This document shows, in pieces, positions 9,003-19,428 of a stretch of 64,000 bases of DNA. Below the pieces are notes generated by a model. It saw only the letters and a list, made by a program, of their open reading frames with translations. It was not told where the DNA came from and made no database searches. Made by a program: the position numbers and the translations under genes. How positions within the stretch are numbered: the first letter of the stretch is position 1; every line of letters starts with the position of its first letter. This stretch comes from Siphonodentalium dalli (Eukaryota; Mollusca; Scaphopoda; Gadilida; Siphonodentaliidae): contig CP136062.1 in assembly GCA_032622095.1 (NCBI GenBank), forward strand, positions 11,001,710 through 11,065,709, given 5' to 3'.

Positions 9003-11287
9003 ATTGGCCTCTGGTCTTGGTATAAAAAAGACTGTTGTAGTTGGGAGTCTGACTGTTGTAGAGGACGACCTGAGTCTGTCGTATGTAACATAGCTCGGTT
9101 GATATATTCAAACTTTTGGTTATTTATATTCTGATGTTGCTGTGGGTTTACATGTCCAGAGTTAGATGTATTCATATCAGCTTGATAATGGTAGTATTTA
9201 ATGCCGTTTTCTGTTGGTCGTTGATGTGGTTTGTGTTCCGACACAGGTGGTTTCGTGGCAGAGTGTTGTCTCCAATTCTCGTCTAGACTACTTCGTCTGC
9301 GATTACTCTCATGCCGTTGTGAGTATCCTTTGGATGAGTGTTCTCTCGATTCAGTATGCTGAGATGAGGGTGCAGAGTTCGATCGTTGTTGTTGTTGCTG
9401 ATATTTACAGCGAGCTCCTGGTGACATTCTATTTGCCAGTGGTGGAGGTTGACTGACATCAACATTTGGTGGAACTGAATACCTCAGATCAGTAGTGGGT
9501 TGTGGAGGTATATACATGTCATTTTGTCGATATTGTGTGTCACATGGGTTTTCCAAGTCTAAGATGGCTGCATCAATTTTATTAATCAGGATCTTCTCAA
9601 TCCTCATTTGGAGATGTTCAACAATGCGTGCCGTTGGAGTTATGCCAGATACCGGAGTGTGGCATATCGATTCAGGTTTCGCAGAGTTTGTGTTGTCATG
9701 CTTTGGGATTATATTTTCATGTTTTGATGTTGGTTCAACGGCGAGTCTTTTCCGTAACAGGTCATTTGACTTCTCAAGCTCGTTGACTTTGGTTTCGAGT
9801 TGGTTTATATAGTTTCTGAACCAGATTCTTTCCTTTTCAAATTCTTCAATCATCCTTTCTTTAAGTCTTATGTCATCTTCTCTCTTTCGTATCTTGGCTT
9901 CTTTCTGACGGAGCATTTTCATGGTTTGCTTCTCAGGTGTGTTCTCTTCACTGGTTGGTTTAGACACTTTCTCGTTTTCACAGTGCTGGTATATATTGTC
10001 TACATTGACCATGGCTATTTTTGGTGACTTAGCCCGGTTGTCTGGCTTTACTTCGTCTGAAGAGTTGCGATCTTTGCAACTTGGTGGTAGTTCATTTATT
10101 AAATTGTTATCATCATAATTTAATATGGTATCATCTTTATGGTTGTCGATTCTCACAGTTTCTTCAGTGATAGAACAGTTAATACACAAAATGTTATCTT
10201 CTTTAGAATTATGGCATGTTTGATGAAATTTTGAATCACATTCTAAACAGGTACAAAAGTCATCTTTAAGTGGAAGTAGACACACTATACAATCATCGCC
10301 TATCTCTTCTTGAAGAATTTCAGCGGCAAATGTTTTTGTTCTATTGAAGATTGTCATATCTATAACAGGTGTAGACATTGAGTTTGGAGTGCTTTTCGCA
10401 GCAGTTGTATTCTTGAGACAAGATTTACACTGGTAGTCTTCTGTGGAATTTTCAGCTTTCTCTATTTCAGCTTTTGTCAGCTTATCACATTTGTAGTGGA
10501 TCCAAGTACAGCATTTGGTGCACCAGGACGCTTTTGTCAATACTCGACGTTTACAGCCTTTGCAGTCAGCAGGGACGTCATCACAATCTTCAGTATATTT
10601 CAAAGATTTAAGTGTCGATACATTTGTGGTCATAACATGCTCATTCTCGCTGGATGGGAGAAAATTGATACTTCGTACTGTTCTGTTACCTGTATCTAAG
10701 CTGTGATTATCATCTTTAGTTGGTGTAATGTTGTTAGTAGAATTGGTCTGGATAGCTTTTTGGAGACTACGTAGTTGGTCTCTTAGTTTAGAATTCAATG
10801 AGTCGAGGTCAATTGGGCGTCCATTGAGGATGACATTATTGATTACCTCGTGAATATTCTTCAAATCATCTGTCATAAATTTTTTGACATCTTTCCCATT
10901 TACTAGAAATCTGCTGGTTGTGGGATAAATGTTTAGGGTGTATGCATGGATGTAGTTCTGGAAGACTCGTATTGGGATACATGTTGGTATACCTTGTTGG
11001 TCAATTTGTGGGTCGATTGAAGATGTACCATTGTCTATGGGATAGCTTTTGTAGTAGAACAGCATGGCTTCTTTAATTATTTCAAAGGAGACTGCATCGG
11101 CTGTACCAGTAATACCACCTCCTGTGTATTTGTATTTTACTGTTCCATCACGATGTGTCGCTTTGATTTTCTTCGCTAGAGTTCTGTCAACATTCAAAGA
11201 GAATGGCATAATCTTTCCTTGGTCTAACTTCTGATTATTCTTCTGTAGTTTGGACTGGATCAACTTTATACTAGGTGACACGACCAT
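8990..11287 (-). CDS. LINE ORF1 protein with two PHD-like zinc fingers and coiled coil
   Basis: This 765-residue protein probably binds the element RNA and assembles the transposition particle. Residues 242-290 form a C4HC3 PHD-type finger (C242, C245, C256, C259, H264, C267, C287, C290). Residues 333-371 form a second, looser Cys/His finger (C333, C336, C347, C350, H355, C358, C368, C371). Residues about 454-516 are a charged heptad-like coiled coil, the usual means of ORF1 trimer or multimer formation. The C-terminal third is rich in Gln, Ser, His and Pro and looks disordered. The start ATG at 11287 follows a stop-rich leader. The stop overlaps the ORF2 start in the string ATGGAACAGATAA. 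PHD-bearing ORF1 proteins are known in some CR1- and Jockey-group LINEs; the partner (histone tail or other) is unknown. Confidence 0.85.
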   Translation of the reverse strand: MVVSPSIKLIQSKLQKNNQKLDQGKIMPFSLNVDRTLAKKIKATHRDGTVKYKYTGGGITGTADAVSFEIIKEAMLFYYKSYPIDNGTSSIDPQIDQQGIPTCIPIRVFQNYIHAYTLNIYPTTSRFLVNGKDVKKFMTDDLKNIHEVINNVILNGRPIDLDSLNSKLRDQLRSLQKAIQTNSTNNITPTKDDNHSLDTGNRTVRSINFLPSSENEHVMTTNVSTLKSLKYTEDCDDVPADCKGCKRRVLTKASWCTKCCTWIHYKCDKLTKAEIEKAENSTEDYQCKSCLKNTTAAKSTPNSMSTPVIDMTIFNRTKTFAAEILQEEIGDDCIVCLLPLKDDFCTCLECDSKFHQTCHNSKEDNILCINCSITEETVRIDNHKDDTILNYDDNNLINELPPSCKDRNSSDEVKPDNRAKSPKIAMVNVDNIYQHCENEKVSKPTSEENTPEKQTMKMLRQKEAKIRKREDDIRLKERMIEEFEKERIWFRNYINQLETKVNELEKSNDLLRKRLAVEPTSKHENIIPKHDNTNSAKPESICHTPVSGITPTARIVEHLQMRIEKILINKIDAAILDLENPCDTQYRQNDMYIPPQPTTDLRYSVPPNVDVSQPPPLANRMSPGARCKYQQQQQRSNSAPSSQHTESREHSSKGYSQRHESNRRRSSLDENWRQHSATKPPVSEHKPHQRPTENGIKYYHYQADMNTSNSGHVNPQQHQNINNQKFEYINRAMLHTTDSGRPLQQSDSQLQQSFLYQDQRPIWNR

Positions 11288-11331
11288 CGTTGTAGATGAA
11301 CAACGTGACAGACAAACACAATTTTGAAACC

Positions 11332-11342
11332 AAAATGGCGGC
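11332..11342 (+). promoter_or_regulatory. YY1-like motif in LINE leader
   Basis: AAAATGGCGGC, one base from the classical YY1 core AAGATGGCGGC, lies 45 bp upstream of the ORF1 start, in opposite orientation to the LINE. YY1 sites near the start of mammalian L1 help set the transcription start; extending that role here is inference. Confidence 0.35.
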
Positions 11343-13639
11343 TATCGTTAAAATTCGAGTCGATAAAATTTTAAAATCAGTTTGGACGATAGAGACTAGT
11401 CATGTACGGACATAAAATCTATAAAATATATGTTGGGTATAGTTAAAATAGTTCTATATGTTTTAAAACAAGTAAAATCAGTTTTAAATCGTGTTAAAAG
11501 CGATAAAAATGACATAAAATACAGCGATAAAATTTTCCTTGCTTCTTCACCGGAAGTTGCGCATTTACGTATATTCATGCGCACTATCAGGATACTTAAT
11601 AGTGTTCTTCGCTGTTGTTTTTGTTGATGTTGACTGCAGTTGTGTGTTTTATTTGATGTTATAATTTACATTTATTTGTGTACTCTGCGATTATACCGCA
11701 TATAGAAACAAGATGAATTAACAATTAATTAATTATTGAATGTCAATCAGTGGTGTTTGTTACTTCAACACGGCGAAATGTATTTATGAAACTTGGCTTG
11801 TATGGATTAGAGTTATGTCCCGTAGCTCGGGTATGATACAAAATAATCGGGGATCTGTTCGGAGTATGTGCAGAATACACCCAGACGTCAAACCGACTAA
11901 TGCCGAATATCTTTCGGTGGGAATCGGGGGATCTTCAAAATCGAAGATCAGATAAATTGCAGCCATGGCCGCAATTTATCGCAAGGTTTCTGTTCTTCCC
12001 TCGCTAAGATCCCCCGATTATTCCCGAAGTCGTTCGGTATGTTTCGGAAATACAAGAATAACAAAAATTGCCGCTGTTGTTTTGAAATCAGTGTTTTAAA
12101 ATTTCCTCGACATCAAAAGAGATTGCACAGTACAATACATTAAAAATAACTGTAATCCTCAATCCGATCAACCAACACATAGAAAACGGAGACGAATTGC
12201 AGTAATAGAGACTGATAGTGATAGTGACTGAAATTGAAATTCGCAATGTGCGCGCTTCAAAACAACATTTATGAATGAACTGTGACGTCACATGGAATCG
12301 CGTGCAAACATTCCAACGTATATTCATGCGCACTATAAACAAATATTTCCTAGTTCGTATCATTATTTGATTGCCTCCCATCGTAGGTAATATGGTAAAA
12401 CATATAAGAAAGTAACTAATATATATTTGTTGAGTATTTTTTATATTATTATATAAAACAAGAAATTATGGCATTGAAATCCATGTAAAAAAGGACGACC
12501 GTGCAGTCACGACCTGCACTACTCAGACTATATGTGTTGACTTATATGAACGTCAAGATTTAATTAACTATAAATATTTCTTATAACCAATTACGTACAC
12601 GAAGTTGGTTGCTTGTGGTAGGGGGTTGGGTCTGTACCTCATAATTATCATATTATACTCATACATGTATCTTCCAGCCTTTCGACCGTGGCTCCCCGGG
12701 GCCATTTTTTTGACTGGCACATATGCCCATTCTCAATTTGGATGAAATATTAGTTGTACCGGTACGTACTCGCCTCCACAACCCTTGGCCTTGGTTGGAA
12801 ATTATGTATCTGTATCTGTAGTGGGTTCAGTGCAGTTGGGGTTATTATGAGTGAGAACTTGGGTTAACCCCTCATAATTTGGGTTGTTTGTTTGTTTGTT
12901 TCAAATTACAACCCAAATCATTAGAATATAAGTAAAGAAGAACATTCAATTTCCAAGAACATGATTTGTTTGTAGGCCTACCTCAGTACCTGTATAAATT
13001 CTATAGTGATTTTATAGGTTGGGATTTGATCAGTTTGATTACAATTGCATGGAGCTACATTTATACCAGCGCGGACTCGGATCGAGCCATGTACTACGAA
13101 ACAACGTCAACCCAACCAAACCTAATATGAACCATGCCAATATTATGCCTGCTTTGTGTGCTTTGTCGCGTCGCTGTCAAAACGTCAATAACTGCGGGAA
13201 AATGCGCGTGCCAATATGACGTCGCTTTGGATACAACATATGACGTAACCTAACAGTTTACAGAACATGCTTCTACTAATTTACAGATTACATGTTTTGA
13301 TTGGAGTAGACCTTCCCTCTTCTATGTTCCCTGTAATTTACTAAACTAAAGAAAAGTTTATTTAGTTATATGAATGAACATTCAAGATATTTACGATATG
13401 AATGAGGCCTACGTTGTTTTCGTGAGGTGGCTAAGGAAAATTTGCAGTTTTACGTAAATTTCCGACATAAATTTCCCGAATGGCATAGCAACCCGAGTCC
13501 GGTCGACAATATTTATGATTTAAGTTATGATTATTGTTCAAAGAATAAACCATGTAATGCCTTAACGCAATGAATAATGTTATGTTGGTTATATGAAAAG
13601 TAACATTTTGTAGTTTTAATTTAATTGCAATGACGTTTC

Positions 13640-13694
13640 AAGATGGCGGCCCATCAAATTCAAAATGGCGGCGCCCCTAATTCAAGATGGCGGC
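13640..13694 (+). promoter_or_regulatory. Three YY1-like motifs at exact 22-bp spacing
   Basis: AAGATGGCGGC starts at 13640 and 13684, and AAAATGGCGGC starts at 13662. The 22-bp period (about two helical turns) makes this a phased cluster. Function as a protein-binding array is inferred from the match to the YY1 consensus. Confidence 0.45.
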
Positions 13695-13721
13695 GCCCAT
13701 GTTCGAAAGCGAACTTAGTAT

Positions 13722-13790
13722 AAGGACGACCTGCGCATATGTTGCTGCGCAACAAATGCGCGGCTGGGCTGCGCCCAGCTGGTCGTCCTT
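13722..13790 (+). ncRNA. Three-way-junction RNA-like fold followed by poly(A)
   Basis: A 10-bp closing stem AAGGACGACC/GGTCGTCCTT encloses two nested or adjacent hairpins. One is GCGCAT...ATGCGC around GTTGC-TGC-GCAAC; the other is GCTGGGC-TGC-GCCCAGC. Nearly every base is paired and the fold is followed by 15 A. This may be the structured 3' end of a retroposon recognised by a LINE reverse transcriptase. The pairing is read directly; the role is inference. Confidence 0.4.
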
Positions 13791-15306
13791 AAAAAAAAAA
13801 AAAAACGCAGGTGTGGGAGATTTTGTCCATTGAATATCAGTTAGACAAAAGCAAATTTAGCAAATCGAGTTAATCGTGTGACACAGATAAACTTGCAGGT
13901 TGGGAGAAATTACTCAAGAAAACTAATCGTCGGACACAAATCCAACGATTTTGGTATTTAAAAAACTCTTGGCCTGGTCGATTCTGTCACACGAATGGCA
14001 GATAAACGTATTATTTACACAATGTATTTGTACCGAGAATCTCCGTCGCAGGTTCGGTAGTGATGTTCGGGAATCTTCGGGGGATCTTAGCACCGAGTGA
14101 TGTTCGGGAATCATCGGGGGATCTTAGCGAGGTAAGAACATTGAAATTGGCAATTTATCTGATCTTCGATTTTGAAGATCCCCCGATTCCTACCGAAAGA
14201 TATTCGGCATTACTCGGTTTGACGTCTGGGTGTATTCTGCACATACTCCGAACAGATCCCCAATTTGTAACATACCCGATCTACGGGACATAACTCTAAT
14301 CCATACATGCCAAGTTTCATCAAGACATTTCGCCGTATTGAAGGAACAAATACCACAGTCAAGTCGAAACGTGAAATGTGTACCTATTTAAGCACTGTAT
14401 AAATAGGTAGTGATTGATAGTGCAGTGAACACGAGTATAGCATGTTGGAATTGATGTTTTCAATAGTAGACTATTTCGGCACTTAATGATTAAAACAATT
14501 TATTTATTTACTTTGTGCGCTTATTTATTTTTTTTAAAGTCTTTTTCGTAACGTCTGGTGGCGTTCTACACCACCGTAACTGACTGTTCTGTGTCTGTTC
14601 AAAGTCAAACTATAGACGTATATAAATATCGTCTGCATGATTGTTAAAAAACAATTTTCATTCATGATTGATTGACATTCAATAATTAATTAATTGTTAA
14701 TTCGTCTTTATTATATATACGGTATTTTTATAATCGCAGAGTACACAAATAAATGTAAATTATAACATCTAATAAAACACACAACGGCAGTCAACATCAA
14801 CAAAAACAACAGCGAAGTATACTCAGATCTCCGATGTTGAAGATCCCCCGGAGATACCCGAATCGGCTCGGCAATATTCGGGGGATCTTCAAAATCGAAG
14901 ATCCGCGTCCTTGCTCCATGGCCCGTTCCGTTGCAATTTATCTGATCTTCGATTTTGAAGATCCCCCGATTCCTACCGAACGATATTCGGCATTAGTCGG
15001 TTTGACGTCTGGGTGTATTCTGCACATACTCCGAACAGATCCCCGATTATTTGTAACATACCCGAGCTACGGGACATAACTCTAATCCATACATGCCAAG
15101 TTTCATAAATACATTTCGCCGTGTTGAAGTAACAAACACCACTGATTGACATTCAATAATTAATTAATTGTTAATTCATCTTTTTTCTATATGCGGTATA
15201 ATCGCAGAGTACACAAATAAATGTAAATTATAACATCAAATAAAACACACATCTGCAGTCAACATCAACAAAAACAACAGCGAAGTACACTATTAAGTAT
15301 CCTGAT

Positions 15307-15804
15307 CGCCGATGTTGAAGATCCCCCGGAGATACCTGAATCGGCTCGGCAATATTCGGGGGATCTTCAAAATCGAAGATCAGCGTCCTTGCCGTTCCGT
15401 TTGCAAAAATAGAATTCTTCCGCCGCTAAGATCCCCCGATGATTCCCGAACATGACTCGGTGCTAAGATCCCCCGAAGATTCCCGAACATCACTACCGAA
15501 CCTGCGACGGAGATTCTTGGTACAAACACACTGTGCATGTAACACGTTATAACACGTTATCTACCATTCGTGTGACAGAATTCATTTTAAGAGTGTTTTT
15601 AAAGCCAAAATCGTTGGATTTGTGTCCGACGATTAGTTTTCTTGAGTAAATTGTCCCAACCTGCAAGTTTATTTGTGTCACACGATTAACTCGATTTGCT
15701 AAATTCTCCTAACCTGCAATGGCACGCGCATTATTATGTCTAACGAAATTTAAATTCAATGGACAAAATCTCCCACACCTGTGTTTTTTATATAACTAAA
15801 TACT

Positions 15805-15851
<47 letters not shown>

Positions 15852-16016
15852 GTACTTTCTTATATGTTTTACCATATTATCTACTATGGCAGGCAATCAA
15901 ATAATGATACAAACTAGGAAATATTTTGTTATAGTGCGCATGAATATACGTTGGAATGTTTGCACGCTCACATTGCGAATTTCAATTTCAGTCACTATCA
16001 CTACCAGTCTCTAATA
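15307..16016 (+). mobile_element. Partial copy of family F
   Basis: It begins with the 77-bp ATCCCCCG palindrome. It continues colinear with 62900-63555 (GCTAAGATCCCCCGA repeats, CACACTGTGCATGTAACACG, CACACCTGTG, an AT microsatellite, GCGCATGAATATACG) and stops abruptly at about 16016. No coding frame. Confidence 0.7.
15809..15850. repeat. (AT)n microsatellite
   Basis: About twenty AT dinucleotides sit inside the family F copy. A shorter run lies at the same relative place at 63331-63353, so the microsatellite is part of the element and has changed length between copies. Confidence 0.9.
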
Positions 16017-16311
16017 TGATCGTACGTGACATGTGGGTGATGGGGGTGGGGGTGTGACACGTAATGGAGCAACCACCAAGTTGATCATTAAGTTCAATAT
16101 TACAATAATTATAGGATGTTACGTACAGGGTACTACATGTGCTAGACCACTCGGAGAAATGTCTGTGTCATCAAACTAAAATACCATGTTACAACGTGGA
16201 TTGATATATTCGTAATCATATATATAGTCACGGAATATCAATTTATCCCAGCACTTTCAACGCATGATTCAAATCTGAGCTGCCAATGCTTCTGTGCATA
16301 AATTGGAGGTA

Positions 16312-16729
16312 CCCTCGCGGGGTCTAAATAAGCATACATGCAGTGCGGAATAAGAGTACAGGGTGGATAATTCTGCCAATGTTGATACGAGTATACGGGG
16401 CGACACGGTAGCAATTCCCAACATAGCATAAAGTCAGCCTGGAAAGCTCCATTATGTCAATCATATAAATGTCCCAAATTCAGAAAAGTTTTGTCGAAAA
16501 TAGGTTTTACCAAACAGCAACATCATTTCTTGATCTGAGTAAATAATCCATTCTGATTGGCCTTTAGTATATATATAGTCTGCCTGACAATCCCACAGTT
16601 TAAATAAACATACGGACACAAATACACACTATATAGGGCAGCAAATTAAAAACATAATTAAGCATACAAGTATAAGAGTACAGGGTGGACATAGAAGCAT
16701 ACATGTATGCTTATTTAGACCCCCAAGGG
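16312..16729. mobile_element. MITE family G, TA target duplication
   Basis: The ends CCCTCGCGGGGTCTAAATAA and TTATTTAGACCCCCAAGGG are inverted copies, extended inward by GCATACATG / CATGTATGC. TA flanks both ends (16310-16311, 16730-16731). The interior carries repeats of TAAGAGTACAGGGTGGA. No reading frame of note. Confidence 0.8.
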
Positions 16730-16859
16730 TAGTTGGGTGAGCGTACTTAGCAGAACGGCGCGTACCCCTGTTACGTGTATTTGGTGGAACACTCTGTTAC
16801 ATGTAGCAAGCATGCATAAGGACAAACTTCCGGGAATATCAACAACTCTGAAACGCACT

Positions 16860-19428
16860 GTGCAATTAAGAAATAGCCATGAATTAATAGGAGCAATTAA
16901 CAGATTTGTGGACTGTTATCACATTGCATGTCGCAAGCATACGGACGCATCTGCCACTATATCAATACCGCACGCTTGGTACGAACGATAATTATACACA
17001 AAATCGCATGCATGTCTTATACGGTACTGTCGTCAGTTTATCGGACAAGTGTAATGTCACAAGGATGGCACGATCAGTCAAATTCCCTTAGTGTTATACT
17101 TCTCTGATCGCAGAAGTCTCATAACCTATTGACAGGTAACTTTGTTTGATTGAGGGTTTAACGTCGTTTCAGCCGCTAGGCCATATCACGACTATGTCAT
17201 TTCCCACTTGACAGGTAGCACACATATGCGGTTCTGTGTTTATCTCACACTGAACTGATATAATTATGCTAAATGATTCCCTCTACATTCCTGACAGAAA
17301 GGTGAGTGATTCAATGGAAGCGGGAAATTTCAAGTTGGAAACTCATAGATTTAACCACAAAAATGGAAAATTTAAAGGTACTCAATCCGATAAAACTCAT
17401 CTCAATTACTATTTCAATGGCTTCGGGGGTCAAAAATATTTGATTCGAGTCGAGGAAGTCACCCATCAAAGCTCAGATTTGTTAGATATCGATTTTAGAA
17501 ATCTATTATTTTTCATTATCGGGAATTCTTTCTGGCCCAGTACGTAGTCAAAATTGCGTGATTATTACCACTTGATTTTAGAGTTATCCATCCTTGTCTG
17601 TTTGAATAGAGTTTTGGTGTAATCATCTCGAGCAGGTTTCAAAATTGACGGCAATTATTAGTACTCATCTCGAGAAATTAACAAATTTCAAAAATCAATA
17701 TCTAATAACTCTGAGCTTTGTTTGATGGGTTCCTCGACTCGAATCAAATATTTTTTACCCCCAAAGCCAAAGAAATAGTAATATAGGACCCTCTGATCGG
17801 ATTGTTGTTGTTGGAATCTGTTGAGATGGGGACCCTCTTTACGGATTGAGTACCTTTAAGCATTTTATAGTGACAATATTTCTTGGGATAATTGTCATAT
17901 CTCACAAAATTTAATCGAGACCAAATACTCGGGCATGTCAGGTAGCGTCGAGAATACTGTAACGGTACCCATTTACTGGCTTTGCCACAACCGTAAGGCT
18001 GTATATTTTAAAACTTTTATTACAATTCGTTTCGGCACTTATAATTTTACACTGCGCTACTGCCTCAATAAAGGACTGTCAGATCTATATGTAATATACG
18101 TTCATTGCGTTGATCAAGGTCGTTAAACTATATGGACGAATCTTCCGGAATATCGATATATCCATGCAACCATGATACATAGATTTAACAACAGAAAATG
18201 GTAGTAAGGCTGTATTACAAAACTTGTCTCCTTTAAAATATCGCATGCTTTCAAATTGCTGTGCATAACATATAACATCTACCTGGAAGGGGGATTGACT
18301 GGAATCATTCAGTGGCGTATGTTTTTTCTTTGATAATCTAATTGAACCTATTAATAATTGCTTTTTGTTGTCATGGTTCAGGAATTTTAGATAGTGGTAC
18401 GTGTAGGTCAGAAATACTCAACTTTGATGTCCAGTAAATAGTTTATTTGGAAATTTTATTTCGCTCGATCACACGCATGTGATATTGCTAATCAGGTTTT
18501 TAAATGGCAACTGATATTCGGACACCTCTGTGTATGCCTTCCCATTTCTATATCCTCTAGATTATCACCGACCTCACTGACACTTAAAAATGCCAGAACC
18601 TGGCCGCATGCGTGTGACATGACATAAACACTGTACGATTAATAGTGTGATTAGTAACATTTGCATACATATGTATATAACATGTATATATTTGTCATCT
18701 GTATATATGCTCTCCTAAATTGAGGTTAACAATAAACTTATTGTGAAATTAAGAACTTGCCACGATTGAACTAAGAGCCAGTAACAAATTAAGACTATTG
18801 TCGTTGTGTATGTCACAAGCATATGGGCGCACGCTTGGTACGAGATAATATACATAACAATAATAATGCATGTTTGTATTCCGGTTGTCAGTTTTATCGC
18901 ACGATTGTAATGGCGTGATTGAAAGATTTTTGATCGGGGTCTCGGTCATACCAGATAGCGTCGAGAATACTGTAACGGTACCCAATTACTGGCTATGTCA
19001 CAACCGTAAGGCTGTCTTTTTTAAAACTGTTTTTACAATTCGTTCCGGCACTTATCATTTTACACTGCGCTACTGTATCAATAAAGGACTGTCCGATCAA
19101 TATGCAAGATGCGTTGATCAAGGTCGTTAAACTATATGGACGAATCTTCCGGAATATTGATATATTCGAACCATGATACATAGATTTAACAACACAAAAT
19201 GGAAAATTTAAGCATTTTACTAACAATATTTGTATGTCAAAACCGTAAGGCTGTATTACAAAACTTGTCTCCTTTAAAATATCGCATGCTTTCAAATTGA
19301 TGTGCATAACATATAACATCTACCTGCAAGGGGGATTGACTGGAATCCTTCAGTGGCGTATATTCTTTCTTTGATAATCTATTTGAACCTATTAATAATT
19401 GCTTTTTGTTGTCATGGTTGTTACGCCA
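16860..19428. repeat. Degenerate tandem array, units of about 1 kb
   Basis: A unit beginning GTCGAGAATACTGTAACGG occurs at about 17948 and again at about 18961 (spacing about 1.01 kb) with long, easily followed identity. A relative of the unit starts near 16860 (AATTAAGAA-TAGCCA). Each unit has a TCAATAAAGGACTGTC word containing AATAAA, GCATATGGGCGCA-like words and TTTATCG-ACGA. No protein is evident. Further relatives lie at 22006-22790 and 28440-30500. Confidence 0.7.
17376..17855. mobile_element. MITE family E with TTAA target duplication
   Basis: The ends AGGTACTCAATCCG and CGGATTGAGTACCT are exact inverses, with about 100 bp of looser inverted similarity inside (TTTGATTCGAGTCGAGGAA versus TTCCTCGACTCGAATCAAA). 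TTAA borders both ends. The sister repeat unit at 19195-19225 reads ...GGAAAATTTAAGCATTTTA without the element, proving the insertion and the TTAA duplication. TTAA duplications are typical of piggyBac and Kolobok. Confidence 0.85.

Larger units (their letters stand above)
5500..11400 (-). mobile_element. Full-coding LINE (non-LTR retrotransposon), Jockey/I/CR1-like grade
   Basis: Two long overlapping frames on the minus strand (ORF1 8990-11287, ORF2 5544-9002) have the standard LINE order. Both lack internal stops, so this copy is young or under little decay. The exact 5' and 3' ends are not resolved: I see no poly(A) or convincing target-site duplication. The limits given are approximate, set between the 77-bp repeat at 5356 and the foldback starting at 11586. 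Clade assignment needs a tree of the reverse transcriptase. Confidence 0.9.
12461..13805 (+). mobile_element. Poly(A)-ended insertion nested in the foldback
   Basis: The two sister copies at about 15776-15805 and 63298-63330 run straight from the CACACCTGTG block into the ATAAC/AAATACTCAAC block. Here the two blocks are separated by about 1.35 kb. The insertion has AAGGACGACC near its left end (12492-12501) and the inverse GGTCGTCCTT at 13781-13790. It finishes in a run of 15 A (13791-13805). The tail suggests a retroposon; the inverted 10-mer alternatively suggests a DNA element. No long reading frame was recognised. Confidence 0.55.
11586..15306. mobile_element. Large foldback element of the ATCCCCCG family (family F)
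   Basis: The outer ends ATCAGGATACTTAATAGTG and CACTATTAAGTATCCTGAT are exact inverses. From there about 370 bp at 11586-11960 is the reverse complement of 14935-15306. Inner blocks carry GCTAAGATCCCCCGA repeats. The AATTCGTCTCCG block (12050-12230) is reversed relative to the copy at 62157-63810. No transposase was found inside. The element therefore looks non-autonomous and rearranged, and it carries a nested insertion at about 12461-13805. An unrelated autonomous partner must be assumed. Confidence 0.75.

Noticed and set aside
17148-17206. TTTAACGTCG...GCCATATCACGAC considered as a SINE core
   Set aside because: The phrase recalls repeats common in molluscs, but I see no tRNA-like head, no tail and no target duplication, and cannot verify it.
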